33,724 nucleotides of DNA from CAZJQD01 sp964548165 [NCBI: uncultured bacterium] (GTDB taxonomy: Bacteria; UBA8481): the NCBI GenBank assembly GCA_964548165.1, contig CAZJQD010000034.1, positions 1 to 33,724 of the forward strand, read 5' to 3'. Shown here piece after piece: positions 5,941 through 12,383 of this stretch. The position numbers and the translations under genes were made by a program. Numbering within the stretch: position 1 is the first letter of the stretch; each line of letters opens with the position of its first letter. The notes under the pieces were generated by a model, which had not been told where the DNA came from, ran no database searches, and worked only from the letters and a program-made list of their open reading frames with translations.

Positions 5941-7653
5941 TCACGCCGGCCGCGTCACCAGGATCCGGCCGCCGGCGACGAGCGCGTCGAGGCCGGACTT
6001 CAGGAATCCCTCCACGGCATCCGTCGCATCCCCGACGATCGGATCGCCATGCACGTTGAAGGACGTGTTCAGCACCGCGCCGACACCGATCGCGGCCTCG
6101 ACGCGGACCAGGAGCTCGCGGTACAGCGTCTCCTCGGGCGTCCGCGGATCGTCGGGCAGGATCTGAGGCCGGCACGAGCCGTCCGGGCCGGTCACTCCCT
6201 GGAGTCGCGCCTCCGAATCCGCCCGCGTTCCAAACAGCGACGTCATCCATCGCTCGGCGCCGTCGCCATACCCGGTCAGCGACCGCGTGGCCTCGCTCTG
6301 GAGCATCGTCGGGCAGAACGGCTGGTAGAAGACGCGCTTCTTCTGCGCCAGGTTCAGGCGGTCGCGGATGCGGCGGTCGTCGGGGCGCGCCAGGATCGAG
6401 CGTGCACCGAGTGCACGGGGTCCGAACTCCATCCGGCCGTTCACCCACCCGATGGCCTGGCCGGCGACAAGCCGCGCGACGACATCCTCGAGGGTGCCGT
6501 CGGCGACATGGAGCCCGGCCTCCCGAGCCGCGGCGGCGACGCCGTCCACGTCCAGGTCCATCCCGAGGTAGGGATCGATCGCGGCCGGGCCATGAAGCGC
6601 GGCGCCCAGCGCGAGCCCGCCGTCGCCCATGTGCGGAAAGACCCAGAGGCGGCCCCCGGCAGGCCCACAGACCTCCTCGCGCACCCGGCGGTTGATCCGC
6701 ACGTTCGCGAAGACGCCGCCCGCGACCGCGAGATCGGCGCACCCCGTCATCGTCACGGCCGCGGCCGCAACCTCGAGAACCCTCGTCTCGGCGAAATACT
6801 GCACGGCCGCCGCGAACCGCTCGGGCCCCAGCCGCCAGAGCTCGGCCCGGAGCCGCTTGCGGTAGTCGGCGCGACCCTTGAGCCTGAGCCCCGACTCGTC
6901 CGCTTCCACGGTCACGAGGTCGAGGAGCGCGCCGCGATCCTCGTCGCCGAGATCGGCATAGGTGGCGAGGGCCATGACCTTGCCCTCGTCCTCGAGCTCG
7001 CGCATGTGCAGGAGCCGCGTCGCCTCCTCGTACACGAGCCCGATCGAATCCCTGCCGGAGATGCGCGCGAGGACGCGAAGGCCCGCCCCGTCGCCGAGGG
7101 CGACGGCGCCCGAGCAGGCGTCGCCGATGCCGTCGAGCGAGAGCACGGTCGCGCGGGCGAACCCGGACGTGAACCACGCGCCCTGGAGGTGCGCGAGATG
7201 GTGATCCATCGTCCTGACCGGGACGTCGCCGAGGTCGGCTCGCCACGCAGTGAGAAACGCGGTCAGGAACGCGCTCACCGGGCTCGGCGGCAACTGCGTC
7301 ATCCAGCCCTTGAAGGCCTGCTGGAGGGGATTGACCGCGGAGACGCGGGACTTGTGGCGCCGCAAGGAGTAGTAGCGGCGGGCCGCCGATGGGATGAGCC
7401 TCGTCAGGACCTTCGCCGGATCCGTGGTCGGCACGACGATCCGCGTGGGAGGCCCGAAGCGATCGAGGACATGATGAAGACCGAGCCGAGGAAAGCCCAC
7501 GTCCAGCTTTCGACGCGTCAACCGCTCCTCGTTGATCGCCACGAGGATCTCCCCGGTCTCCGCGTCGACGGCGGCCACGCCGGCGTCATGGCCGTCCCAG
7601 AGCCCGAGAATATACCCTCTGCCCCGAGCCCCGCGCTCCAGCACCGGGGCCAT
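5941..7653 (-). CDS. NodU/CmcH/TobZ-type O-carbamoyltransferase
   Basis: About 570 residues, the full length for this family, which moves a carbamoyl group from carbamoyl phosphate, via carbamoyl-AMP, to a sugar or antibiotic hydroxyl. The N-terminal Kae1/YrdC-associated fold shows GHDAG (21-25), NEERLTR, the metal-binding DHHLAH (150-155) and LSLDGIGD. The C-terminal domain has AGGVFANVRINR, GRMEFGPRALGARSIL (about 405-421), KKRVFYQPFCP and FNVHGDPIV, all matching family blocks. ATG at 7653 overlaps the TGA of the upstream glycosyltransferase (TGATG); a GTG at 7656 is the alternative. Placed between a family 2 glycosyltransferase and a GT-C enzyme, it most likely carbamoylates a sugar of the same glycan rather than an antibiotic; no biosynthetic cluster genes are visible. 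Confidence 0.92.
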   Translation of the reverse strand: MAPVLERGARGRGYILGLWDGHDAGVAAVDAETGEILVAINEERLTRRKLDVGFPRLGLHHVLDRFGPPTRIVVPTTDPAKVLTRLIPSAARRYYSLRRHKSRVSAVNPLQQAFKGWMTQLPPSPVSAFLTAFLTAWRADLGDVPVRTMDHHLAHLQGAWFTSGFARATVLSLDGIGDACSGAVALGDGAGLRVLARISGRDSIGLVYEEATRLLHMRELEDEGKVMALATYADLGDEDRGALLDLVTVEADESGLRLKGRADYRKRLRAELWRLGPERFAAAVQYFAETRVLEVAAAAVTMTGCADLAVAGGVFANVRINRRVREEVCGPAGGRLWVFPHMGDGGLALGAALHGPAAIDPYLGMDLDVDGVAAAAREAGLHVADGTLEDVVARLVAGQAIGWVNGRMEFGPRALGARSILARPDDRRIRDRLNLAQKKRVFYQPFCPTMLQSEATRSLTGYGDGAERWMTSLFGTRADSEARLQGVTGPDGSCRPQILPDDPRTPEETLYRELLVRVEAAIGVGAVLNTSFNVHGDPIVGDATDAVEGFLKSGLDALVAGGRILVTRPA

Positions 7654-8360
7654 CACAACAGGACGTCCCGGATAAGCGACCAGAGATAGGCGCCGGAGTG
7701 CCGGATCGGATCGACATGGCTCTTTCCCGCCTTGCGCGGGTGCTCGTGCGACGGGACCTCCGCCATGCGCGCTCCCGCCTTCAGCGTCAGCGCGATCATC
7801 TCCTGCTCGATGGTCGTGTGATTCGAGCGCAGGGGCAGCCGAGCCAAGAGGTCGCGGCGAATCGCGCGAAAGCCGTTCTGGCTATCCGAGAGCCGGACGC
7901 CGAACCGCTTGTTGATGCAGGCCGTGATGAACGCGGATCCCGCGAGCCGCAGGAACTCGTCGAAACCGCCGTGCAGCTCGGAGGATCCTCCGAGGAGCCG
8001 CGACGCCGTCACGTGATCGGCGCGGCCCTCGCGGATCGGCGCCACGAGCGCGGGGATGTCGGCGGGATCATGCGATCCGTCCGCGTCGACGAAGACCAGG
8101 ATCTCGCACGGGGTCAGCGCCGCCGCCTTGCGGATCGCCCTCCCCTTTCCGCCGCCGCCGTCGGCCACGACCCGCGCGCCTTCCCGCTGGGCTACCGCCG
8201 CGGTCGCGTCGATCGAGCCGCCATCCAGGACGAGGACTTCGTCGCCGTGGGGCCGGCACGCGACGATGACGTCGCCGATCGTGGCCTCCTCGTCGAGGGC
8301 GGGAATGCAGATACAGGCACGCACCTCGGGATGATAGGTGCCAATTCGGGAATTGGCCAC
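7653..8360 (-). CDS. family 2 glycosyltransferase (DPM1-like)
   Basis: 235 residues with a GT-A fold: PALDEEATIGDVI (20-32), LDGGSIDAT (45-53), a nucleotide/metal-binding DAD at 92-94 (FVDADGSHDPADIP), then SDSQNGFRAI and a basic RKAGKSH near the end. These are blocks of the dolichol-phosphate mannosyltransferase/polyprenyl-phosphate glycosyltransferase group, which load a sugar from a nucleotide donor onto a lipid phosphate at the cytoplasmic face. No C-terminal membrane helices are present, as in the short DPM1-type. The start is GTG at 8360, 21 bp after the preceding stop; it is the only plausible start before the first motif. The stop overlaps the next start, implying translational coupling. 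A 6-bp inverted repeat covers the first codons. Confidence 0.9.
   Translation of the reverse strand: MANSRIGTYHPEVRACICIPALDEEATIGDVIVACRPHGDEVLVLDGGSIDATAAVAQREGARVVADGGGGKGRAIRKAAALTPCEILVFVDADGSHDPADIPALVAPIREGRADHVTASRLLGGSSELHGGFDEFLRLAGSAFITACINKRFGVRLSDSQNGFRAIRRDLLARLPLRSNHTTIEQEMIALTLKAGARMAEVPSHEHPRKAGKSHVDPIRHSGAYLWSLIRDVLL
8341..8356 (-). promoter_or_regulatory. inverted repeat over the first codons of the glycosyltransferase gene
   Basis: CCAATT and AATTGG are separated by 4 bases, and the hairpin spans codons 2-7, directly after the GTG start. Stable structure here could lower translation. The sequence could equally be chance plus coding constraint. Confidence 0.3.
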
Positions 8361-8381
8361 AACCCAAGGGGACGCGGATCG

Positions 8382-9008
8382 TTAGCGGGGAGGAGTGGAG
8401 GCGGTGGGGGGTGCCTGGTCGCTGTAAACGACACCGGGGACCGGCGCGCTGGGGCCCGTCGTCGTAAAGACATGCCAGGCGTAGGCAAAGAGCAGGAGCA
8501 CGGCTCCGGCGACGATCCACCATCCCCCGCGCGGGATCTCGCTGCTGGCATGACGCAAGCGGCGACGCCAGTCCATCGGGGGAGCAGGCGCGGCGACATC
8601 GCGGACGCGCGGGGCGGCGCGGAGCTCGGAGGGCGAGAGCGCGTCCAGGTCGAGCGTCGGATCCTTGTAGAGCGCGTAGAGGCGGGACTGGCCAAGAAAG
8701 ACCTCGGAGGTCCACGACTCGTGGCGGATGAGGTCGCTCGTCTCGATCTCGCCGCGCTCCACCATCGCCAGGAGCGCGCTTCGGGTCATCGGACCCAGCA
8801 CCTGGTGCCCGCGCCGGTTGACGTACCACTCGAGCGAAGGCTGGACCTTGCCATCGAGAACATCGCGTAACGACGGATCCTGCCGTGCTGGCACCCAATG
8901 TTCGTGCCCCTCGCGCGTGACGGGAGTCTCGGGCCCGATGAAGGTCGTCAGCTGCTCGGGCGAGTAGGGGCCGTAGACCTTCTGATCCTTGTAGATGAAC
9001 CAGCGCAT
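8382..9008 (-). CDS. tandem GYF_2 (DUF4339)-domain membrane protein
   Basis: 208 residues from ATG at 9008, preceded by GGAG about seven bases upstream. The long frame further upstream overlaps the divergent ABC gene and is not used. Two GYF_2-like modules are seen: WFIYKDQKVYGPYSPEQL (from residue 3) and WYVNRRGHQVLGPMTRSALL (from residue 61), each with the WxI/V...GP...L pattern. The second is followed by SDLIRHESWTSE. A Pro/Ala-rich linker, one transmembrane helix (about 164-182) and a short Pro/Ser/Thr-rich tail follow, giving N-in, C-out topology. Bacterial GYF_2 domains are thought to mediate protein contacts; no enzyme activity is expected. It leads the minus-strand run into the glycosyltransferase genes, so it could recruit those enzymes to the membrane (inference). 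Confidence 0.8.
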   Translation of the reverse strand: MRWFIYKDQKVYGPYSPEQLTTFIGPETPVTREGHEHWVPARQDPSLRDVLDGKVQPSLEWYVNRRGHQVLGPMTRSALLAMVERGEIETSDLIRHESWTSEVFLGQSRLYALYKDPTLDLDALSPSELRAAPRVRDVAAPAPPMDWRRRLRHASSEIPRGGWWIVAGAVLLLFAYAWHVFTTTGPSAPVPGVVYSDQAPPTASTPPR

Positions 9009-9017
9009 CGCTATACT
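8989..9017 (+). promoter_or_regulatory. candidate promoter of the first ABC operon
   Basis: TTGTAG (8989-8994) and TATACT (9012-9017) with a 17-base spacer predict a start near 9024, 19 nt ahead of the ATG at 9043. The -10 hexamer overlaps the ribosome site of the divergent GYF gene. Confidence 0.4.
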
Positions 9018-9042
9018 CCACTCTAAGGCAAGCCAGAGGCAA

Positions 9043-9834
9043 ATGAAAGCGGTTTCATCGGCACATCCGTCGGACCATGCGCAGGCCGCCCCCCTCGCGG
9101 CATGGTCGCGCGTCGCCAAGGACTTCGGGACCGGGCGAACCGCGCGCCGCGCCCTCGACGGGTTTTCGCTCGCTCTCCAGCCCGGGACCGTGACCGGGCT
9201 CGCGGGACTCAACGGCGCCGGGAAGACGACGGCCCTCAAGATCCTGCTCGGGCTGGCCTTCGCCGACACGGGACACGTTGACCGCGACACCTCCCTCGAT
9301 CGGGCCGGCGCCGTCGCCTTCGTGCCCGAGGACTCGGCGCATCCACATCTTCTGACCTGCCGCGAGATCGTCACCTCGCACGCGGCCCTGATCGCCCGCG
9401 GTTCGCAGGCGGCCCTGGCCGCGGCCGAGGCCGCGCTCGTACTCTGCGGGCTCCCCGACGCCCAGCATCTCCCGGCCCGCGCGCTCTCGAAGGGCATGGC
9501 CCGCCGGCTCTCCCTGGCCGCCGCCCTCGTCACCGATCCCTTGCTCCTCGTCCTGGACGAACCCCAGTCCGGGCTCGACCCCCTGGGCCGGCGCGACCTC
9601 GGGAAGATCCTGGCGGAACGCCGCGGGCGCGGCGCCGCGGTGCTCATCGCCTCCCACGACCTCTCGGAGATCGAACGGTGGTGCGACCGCATCGCCGTCG
9701 TTCACGCGGGGAGGATCGTGGCCGAGCACCGACCAGGCCCGGGGATGCCGCCACTCGTCGACCGCTTCTTCGACCTCGTCTCCCTGCGCCCGGAGCCCGA
9801 GGCCGTGTCACCCGCGCCCGCGAGCCCATCGTGA
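9043..9834 (+). CDS. ABC transporter ATP-binding protein (ABC-2 type exporter)
   Basis: 263 residues. Walker A GLNGAGKT (55-62), signature LSKGM (148-152), Walker B LLLVLDEP (167-174), D-loop SGLDP and switch His205 (ASHDL) are all present, so it should hydrolyse ATP. At the Q-loop the sequence reads VPED instead of a glutamine, as in several ABC-2 exporters. ATG at 9043 is preferred, with AGAGG just upstream; an earlier ATG at 8995 would overlap the divergent GYF gene. The stop codon overlaps the GTG of the permease by four bases (GTGA), so the two subunits are translationally coupled. The cargo is unknown; the adjacent minus-strand glycan genes make an envelope substrate possible but unproven. 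Confidence 0.9.
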   Translation: MKAVSSAHPSDHAQAAPLAAWSRVAKDFGTGRTARRALDGFSLALQPGTVTGLAGLNGAGKTTALKILLGLAFADTGHVDRDTSLDRAGAVAFVPEDSAHPHLLTCREIVTSHAALIARGSQAALAAAEAALVLCGLPDAQHLPARALSKGMARRLSLAAALVTDPLLLVLDEPQSGLDPLGRRDLGKILAERRGRGAAVLIASHDLSEIERWCDRIAVVHAGRIVAEHRPGPGMPPLVDRFFDLVSLRPEPEAVSPAPASPS

Positions 9835-10625
9835 AGAAGATCCGGATCGCGCTGACGCGCACGCTCCACGAGATCGTCCGCGCACGATCCCTCGCGGGCC
9901 TCGCCGTCTTCATCGTGCTCCTGGGCTGGGGCAGTTTCTTCGTCGGATCACTCACCATCGGATCGCGCCTCAACACCGCCGTCGATCTCGCGCTCGCCGC
10001 CTCCGCGCTCTTCACCGCTGTCCTCGGGATCCTGCTGGCCGTGGAGCATATCGGCGCCGCGTCCGCTCCCTCCTCCTGGCCGCTCCTGGCCTCGGGCCTC
10101 TCGCGCGCGGAGCTCCTCATCGGGCGCTGGGCGGCCGTGATGATGGCCACGACCGCGGCCGCCGCCGCGCCGCCCTTGATCATGCGGCTCATCGCCTACC
10201 TCCTGGGCCTGAACATCAATACGGCCACGGCCACCGGCCGCGAAGACGCCCTGGCGATGGCGGCCGCCGTCTCCGACCTCACCGCGGCCACGCTCCTCCT
10301 GCCGCTCGAAGGGCTCCTCATCGCCTCGATCGCCGGCGCCCTCGCGCTCGCCTTCCCCCGCGCCGTCGCCGTCTCCCTCTCGGCCGGCATCTGGGCGGCC
10401 GGGCACCTCCACCCGGATCCCCTGACCTTCGTCATCCTGTTTCCGGGGAAGACCGGCGTCCTGCTCCAAGCCGTAGGTCGGCTCCTTCCCGAGCTCGAGC
10501 TCTATAACGCCCGCGTGACCGGCGACGACCCGGCGCTCCTCGCGGCCGCCATCCTCCAGGCGCTCCTCTTCACTGCTGGCGCCTCCGGAGCGGGGCTCCT
10601 CGTGTACCGCCGCCGAGATCTGTGA
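9831..10625 (+). CDS. ABC-2-type permease subunit
   Basis: 264 residues from GTG at 9831, inside the GTGA overlap with the ATPase stop. A basic amphipathic start (KKIRIALTRTLHEIVRAR) leads into about six hydrophobic segments: near residues 20-40, 50-70, 95-120, 150-185, 185-205 and 235-260. The end is VYRRRDL, a common cytoplasmic ending of ABC-2 membrane subunits. There are no enzymatic motifs. It forms the membrane half of an exporter with the preceding ATPase, probably as a 2+2 complex. The next 342 bp hold only repeats, so the operon likely ends here. Confidence 0.85.
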   Translation: MKKIRIALTRTLHEIVRARSLAGLAVFIVLLGWGSFFVGSLTIGSRLNTAVDLALAASALFTAVLGILLAVEHIGAASAPSSWPLLASGLSRAELLIGRWAAVMMATTAAAAAPPLIMRLIAYLLGLNINTATATGREDALAMAAAVSDLTAATLLLPLEGLLIASIAGALALAFPRAVAVSLSAGIWAAGHLHPDPLTFVILFPGKTGVLLQAVGRLLPELELYNARVTGDDPALLAAAILQALLFTAGASGAGLLVYRRRDL

Positions 10626-10668
10626 ACGCCCGCCCCCTTAGCCTGAAAAATTCATGATTTCTCACCAC

Positions 10669-10713
10669 AGAGATCACAGAGAACGCAGAGAACGCAGAGA
10701 ACGCAGAGAAGGA
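10669..10713 (+). repeat. 9-bp tandem array, five units
   Basis: Units are AGAGATCAC, AGAGAACGC three times, then AGAGAAGGA, starting at 10669, 10678, 10687, 10696 and 10705, preceded by CACCAC. The array is complementary in type to the arrays at 10825 and 10930. Confidence 0.9.
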
Positions 10714-10824
10714 CAAAAAAGAAGAATCCAGTTCAACAAGAAGCACCTCTCCCTCTACCACAGTTTGTCGCTGATAAAGCGACGGATTGGAATCGCCAAT
10801 TTCTTGAATCCTTGCCCTGTACTA

Positions 10825-10869
10825 GTCTCCTCCGTGGTCTCTGTGGTCTCCGTGGTCTCCGTGGTGGAT
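10825..10869 (-). repeat. 9-bp tandem array, five units, opposite orientation
   Basis: On the plus strand the units read GTCTCCTCC, GTGGTCTCT, GTGGTCTCC twice, then GTGGTGGAT. Read in reverse they are CCACGGAGA-type 9-mers resembling the array at 10669, so the two can pair into a long imperfect hairpin. Confidence 0.9.
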
Positions 10870-10929
10870 AGGACTGTGATACAGCGGGAGCTCCGAATCG
10901 CGCTATCCTGCTTTTCCTGCGTTGTATCG

Positions 10930-10956
10930 GTCTTCTCTGTGTCCTCTGTGGTGGAA
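10930..10956 (-). repeat. third 9-bp array, three units
   Basis: GTCTTCTCT, GTGTCCTCT and GTGGTGGAA follow the same pattern and orientation as the array at 10825. The last unit ends directly before the start codons of the next gene. Confidence 0.8.
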
Positions 10957-10967
10957 ATGTGCTCAAG

Positions 10968-11726
10968 ATGAGTGTGAACGCCCGCTCACTAGGCGCCCGC
11001 TCGCTCTGGCCGGCGCCGCTCCTCGTTGCCGCCCTCGTCGCGGCCGCGCTCCGCCCGGCTCCCCTGCCTGCGCCGCCGCGCCCCGCGCTCACCTTCCACG
11101 CGATTCCCGCCGCCATCGCGAGCCTCCTGTGGGTCCAGGTCGCGGGACGGATTCCGTTTCTCGACCGCGTGTCTCCCAGCGAGGCCGAGATGCGGAACCG
11201 CCAGCTCGCCGTCATCACGCGGCTCGATCCCCAGAATCCCGAGCCCTGGCGCTACGGCACGCTCGGGCTCTCGCTCTGGGGCCGCCCCGACCTGGCGCTC
11301 ACGCTCGGGCGCGCCGGGCTCGAATTCCATCCGGACGACACCGACCTTCGGCTCATGTTCCACGCCGCGCTCGCGCTCGCCTCCCCGTCCTCGGCCGACA
11401 CCGCCGCGCGCCTGGCCCTTCTCCTCTCGGCCGGCACCGATCGCCGCCTCCCGTCCTCGGTCCGGTTGGTCACGCTCCGCCAGGCCGCGTTCGCCGCCCT
11501 CGACGACGGCCGGGACTCGCAGGCGCTCGCCGCGGCGCGCGCCCATGACGAGCTCGTCCTCGAGCGGGCGGCGGTATCGGGCGCCGAGGCCGGCCCGGGG
11601 GATATGCTCCGCTTTGAAACGAGTCTTAAGCGCTTACAAGCCTTGCGCCTCCATCCTCGACCGCCTACACTTTTCTCCAGGGATCCGCATGAAACGATCG
11701 CGAACCAGCGCCTTCACGCTCATTGA
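10968..11726 (+). CDS. membrane-anchored helical-repeat (TPR-like) protein
   Basis: 252 residues from ATG at 10968; a GTG at 10959 in the same frame is an alternative, and neither has a clear ribosome site. After one N-terminal membrane helix (about 14-29) and a Pro-rich linker, the rest is Ala/Leu-rich helices with TPR-like pairs, for example LDPQNPEPWRYGTLGLSLWGRPDLALTLG-type spacing, followed by AGLEFHPDDTDLRLMF. It is probably a periplasmic or outer-face scaffold. The last 38 bp overlap the pseudopilin gene, and its final ~30 residues are Arg/His/Pro-rich and unlike the body, so the original stop may have been lost. It sits between an ABC exporter and a type II pseudopilin; a link to either is only positional. 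Confidence 0.6.
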   Translation: MSVNARSLGARSLWPAPLLVAALVAAALRPAPLPAPPRPALTFHAIPAAIASLLWVQVAGRIPFLDRVSPSEAEMRNRQLAVITRLDPQNPEPWRYGTLGLSLWGRPDLALTLGRAGLEFHPDDTDLRLMFHAALALASPSSADTAARLALLLSAGTDRRLPSSVRLVTLRQAAFAALDDGRDSQALAAARAHDELVLERAAVSGAEAGPGDMLRFETSLKRLQALRLHPRPPTLFSRDPHETIANQRLHAH

Positions 11727-12261
11727 GCTCCTCGTGGTCGTGGCCATCATCGGCATCCTCGCCGCCATCCTCCTCCCCAAGCTCGCCCAGGCGCTCGAGA
11801 CCGCCAAGCAGGGTCGCACCGTCTCCCGTCTCAGCACGATCCGTTCCGGCGTGCAGATGTACTTCGTCAACCATACCAACGCCACGGACCTGACCGCGCT
11901 CTGCGCCGAATACGCCCGCGACTACCCGCTCTGGCTGGCCCAGATCGCGCGCGTCGACGAGAACGGCGCCGCGATCGGATGCTTCGCGCACTCCGGCGGC
12001 ACGAACTTCGGCCATCCCTACATCGAGCAGATCCCGGAGGAAGAAGTCGGCAACGGCCCCCGGGACGGGGCCTCCATCACGGATTGGTGCGTGGCCGGCC
12101 ACGCCTACTGCGACGCCCGGACCGTCCAGGGCGCCGACAAGGGCGGCTGGAACTGGTGCATCCCCGGCGGCGCGGGATCACCCGCCGAGGCCTCCAAGGG
12201 CATCGTCTGGATCGACGAGGACGTCATGATGTTCGGCGGCAAGACCGCCAACCAGTACTGA
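11689..12261 (+). CDS. type II secretion/type IV pseudopilin (GspG-like)
   Basis: 190 residues. The prepilin leader MKRSRTSA precedes FTLIELLVVVAIIGILAAILLP, the standard N-methylation helix: cleavage after Ala8 places Phe at +1 and Glu at +5. Most prepilins have Gly at -1; Ala here is less usual but tolerated in some. The body has an amphipathic stretch and a C-terminal half rich in Gly, Asp and Trp with Cys near positions 72, 99, 136, 143 and 160, and ends IDEDVMMFGGKTANQY. AGGGA five bases upstream supports ATG at 11689. No secretin, ATPase or platform gene lies nearby, so it is an orphan pseudopilin, as is common in genomes with many scattered prepilins. Two stop codons in a row (TGA TAG) end it, next to a REP-like element. 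Confidence 0.88.
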   Translation: MKRSRTSAFTLIELLVVVAIIGILAAILLPKLAQALETAKQGRTVSRLSTIRSGVQMYFVNHTNATDLTALCAEYARDYPLWLAQIARVDENGAAIGCFAHSGGTNFGHPYIEQIPEEEVGNGPRDGASITDWCVAGHAYCDARTVQGADKGGWNWCIPGGAGSPAEASKGIVWIDEDVMMFGGKTANQY

Positions 12262-12263
12262 TA

Positions 12264-12383
12264 GGGGCCCGGCTGCCACACGGCCACAATTCACGCTCAC
12301 CGCGATCGATCGTGGCAACGCGAAGATGTTCAGTTTTTCGTCAAGGGCACTGTGCATCTGGCCATGTGGCAGCCTGACCCCCC
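12264..12383. repeat. REP-like palindromic element, copy 1
   Basis: The left arm (12264-12291) and right arm (12358-12383) are inverted copies of a GGGGTCAGGCTGCCACATGG-type sequence. The right arm matches the left arm of copy 2 over 23 identical bases. The internal ~65 bp are unrelated between copies. The element fills the whole gap between two convergent genes and ends exactly at the stop codon of the SGNH gene. Confidence 0.85.

Larger units (their letters stand above)
10626..10967. other. 342-bp intergenic region with inverted 9-bp repeat arrays
   Basis: I see no gene here. The region holds three arrays of a CACAGAGAA-type 9-mer: one reading forward, two reading in the opposite direction. 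A less GC-rich centre contains two small hairpins: GTCGC/GCGAC at about 10769-10785 and ATTGG/CCAAT at about 10787-10801. Open frames through the arrays give only simple repeats such as RERRERRE and are not genes. Confidence 0.8.

Noticed and set aside
3633-6059. 808-codon open frame on the plus strand
   Set aside because: It is antisense to the GT-C gene and made almost entirely of Arg, Glu, Asp and Gly, the usual shadow of a GC-rich gene. The minus-strand frame has membrane helices and a catalytic motif.
5809-7689. 626-codon open frame on the plus strand
   Set aside because: It is antisense to the carbamoyltransferase, which matches its family over its whole length. The plus-strand product has no recognisable domain.
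10663-10956. CRISPR array
   Set aside because: The units are 9 bp, contiguous and without spacers, and change orientation. No cas gene is nearby.
10654-10971. open frames across the 9-bp arrays on both strands
   Set aside because: The products are simple repeats (RERRERRE, SAFSAFSAF, SVVSVVS) created by 9-bp units in frame; there is no ribosome site or domain.
11626-11635. TAAGCGCTTA palindrome upstream of the pseudopilin
   Set aside because: Ten bases is too short to call an operator, it lies within coding sequence, and no second copy was noticed.
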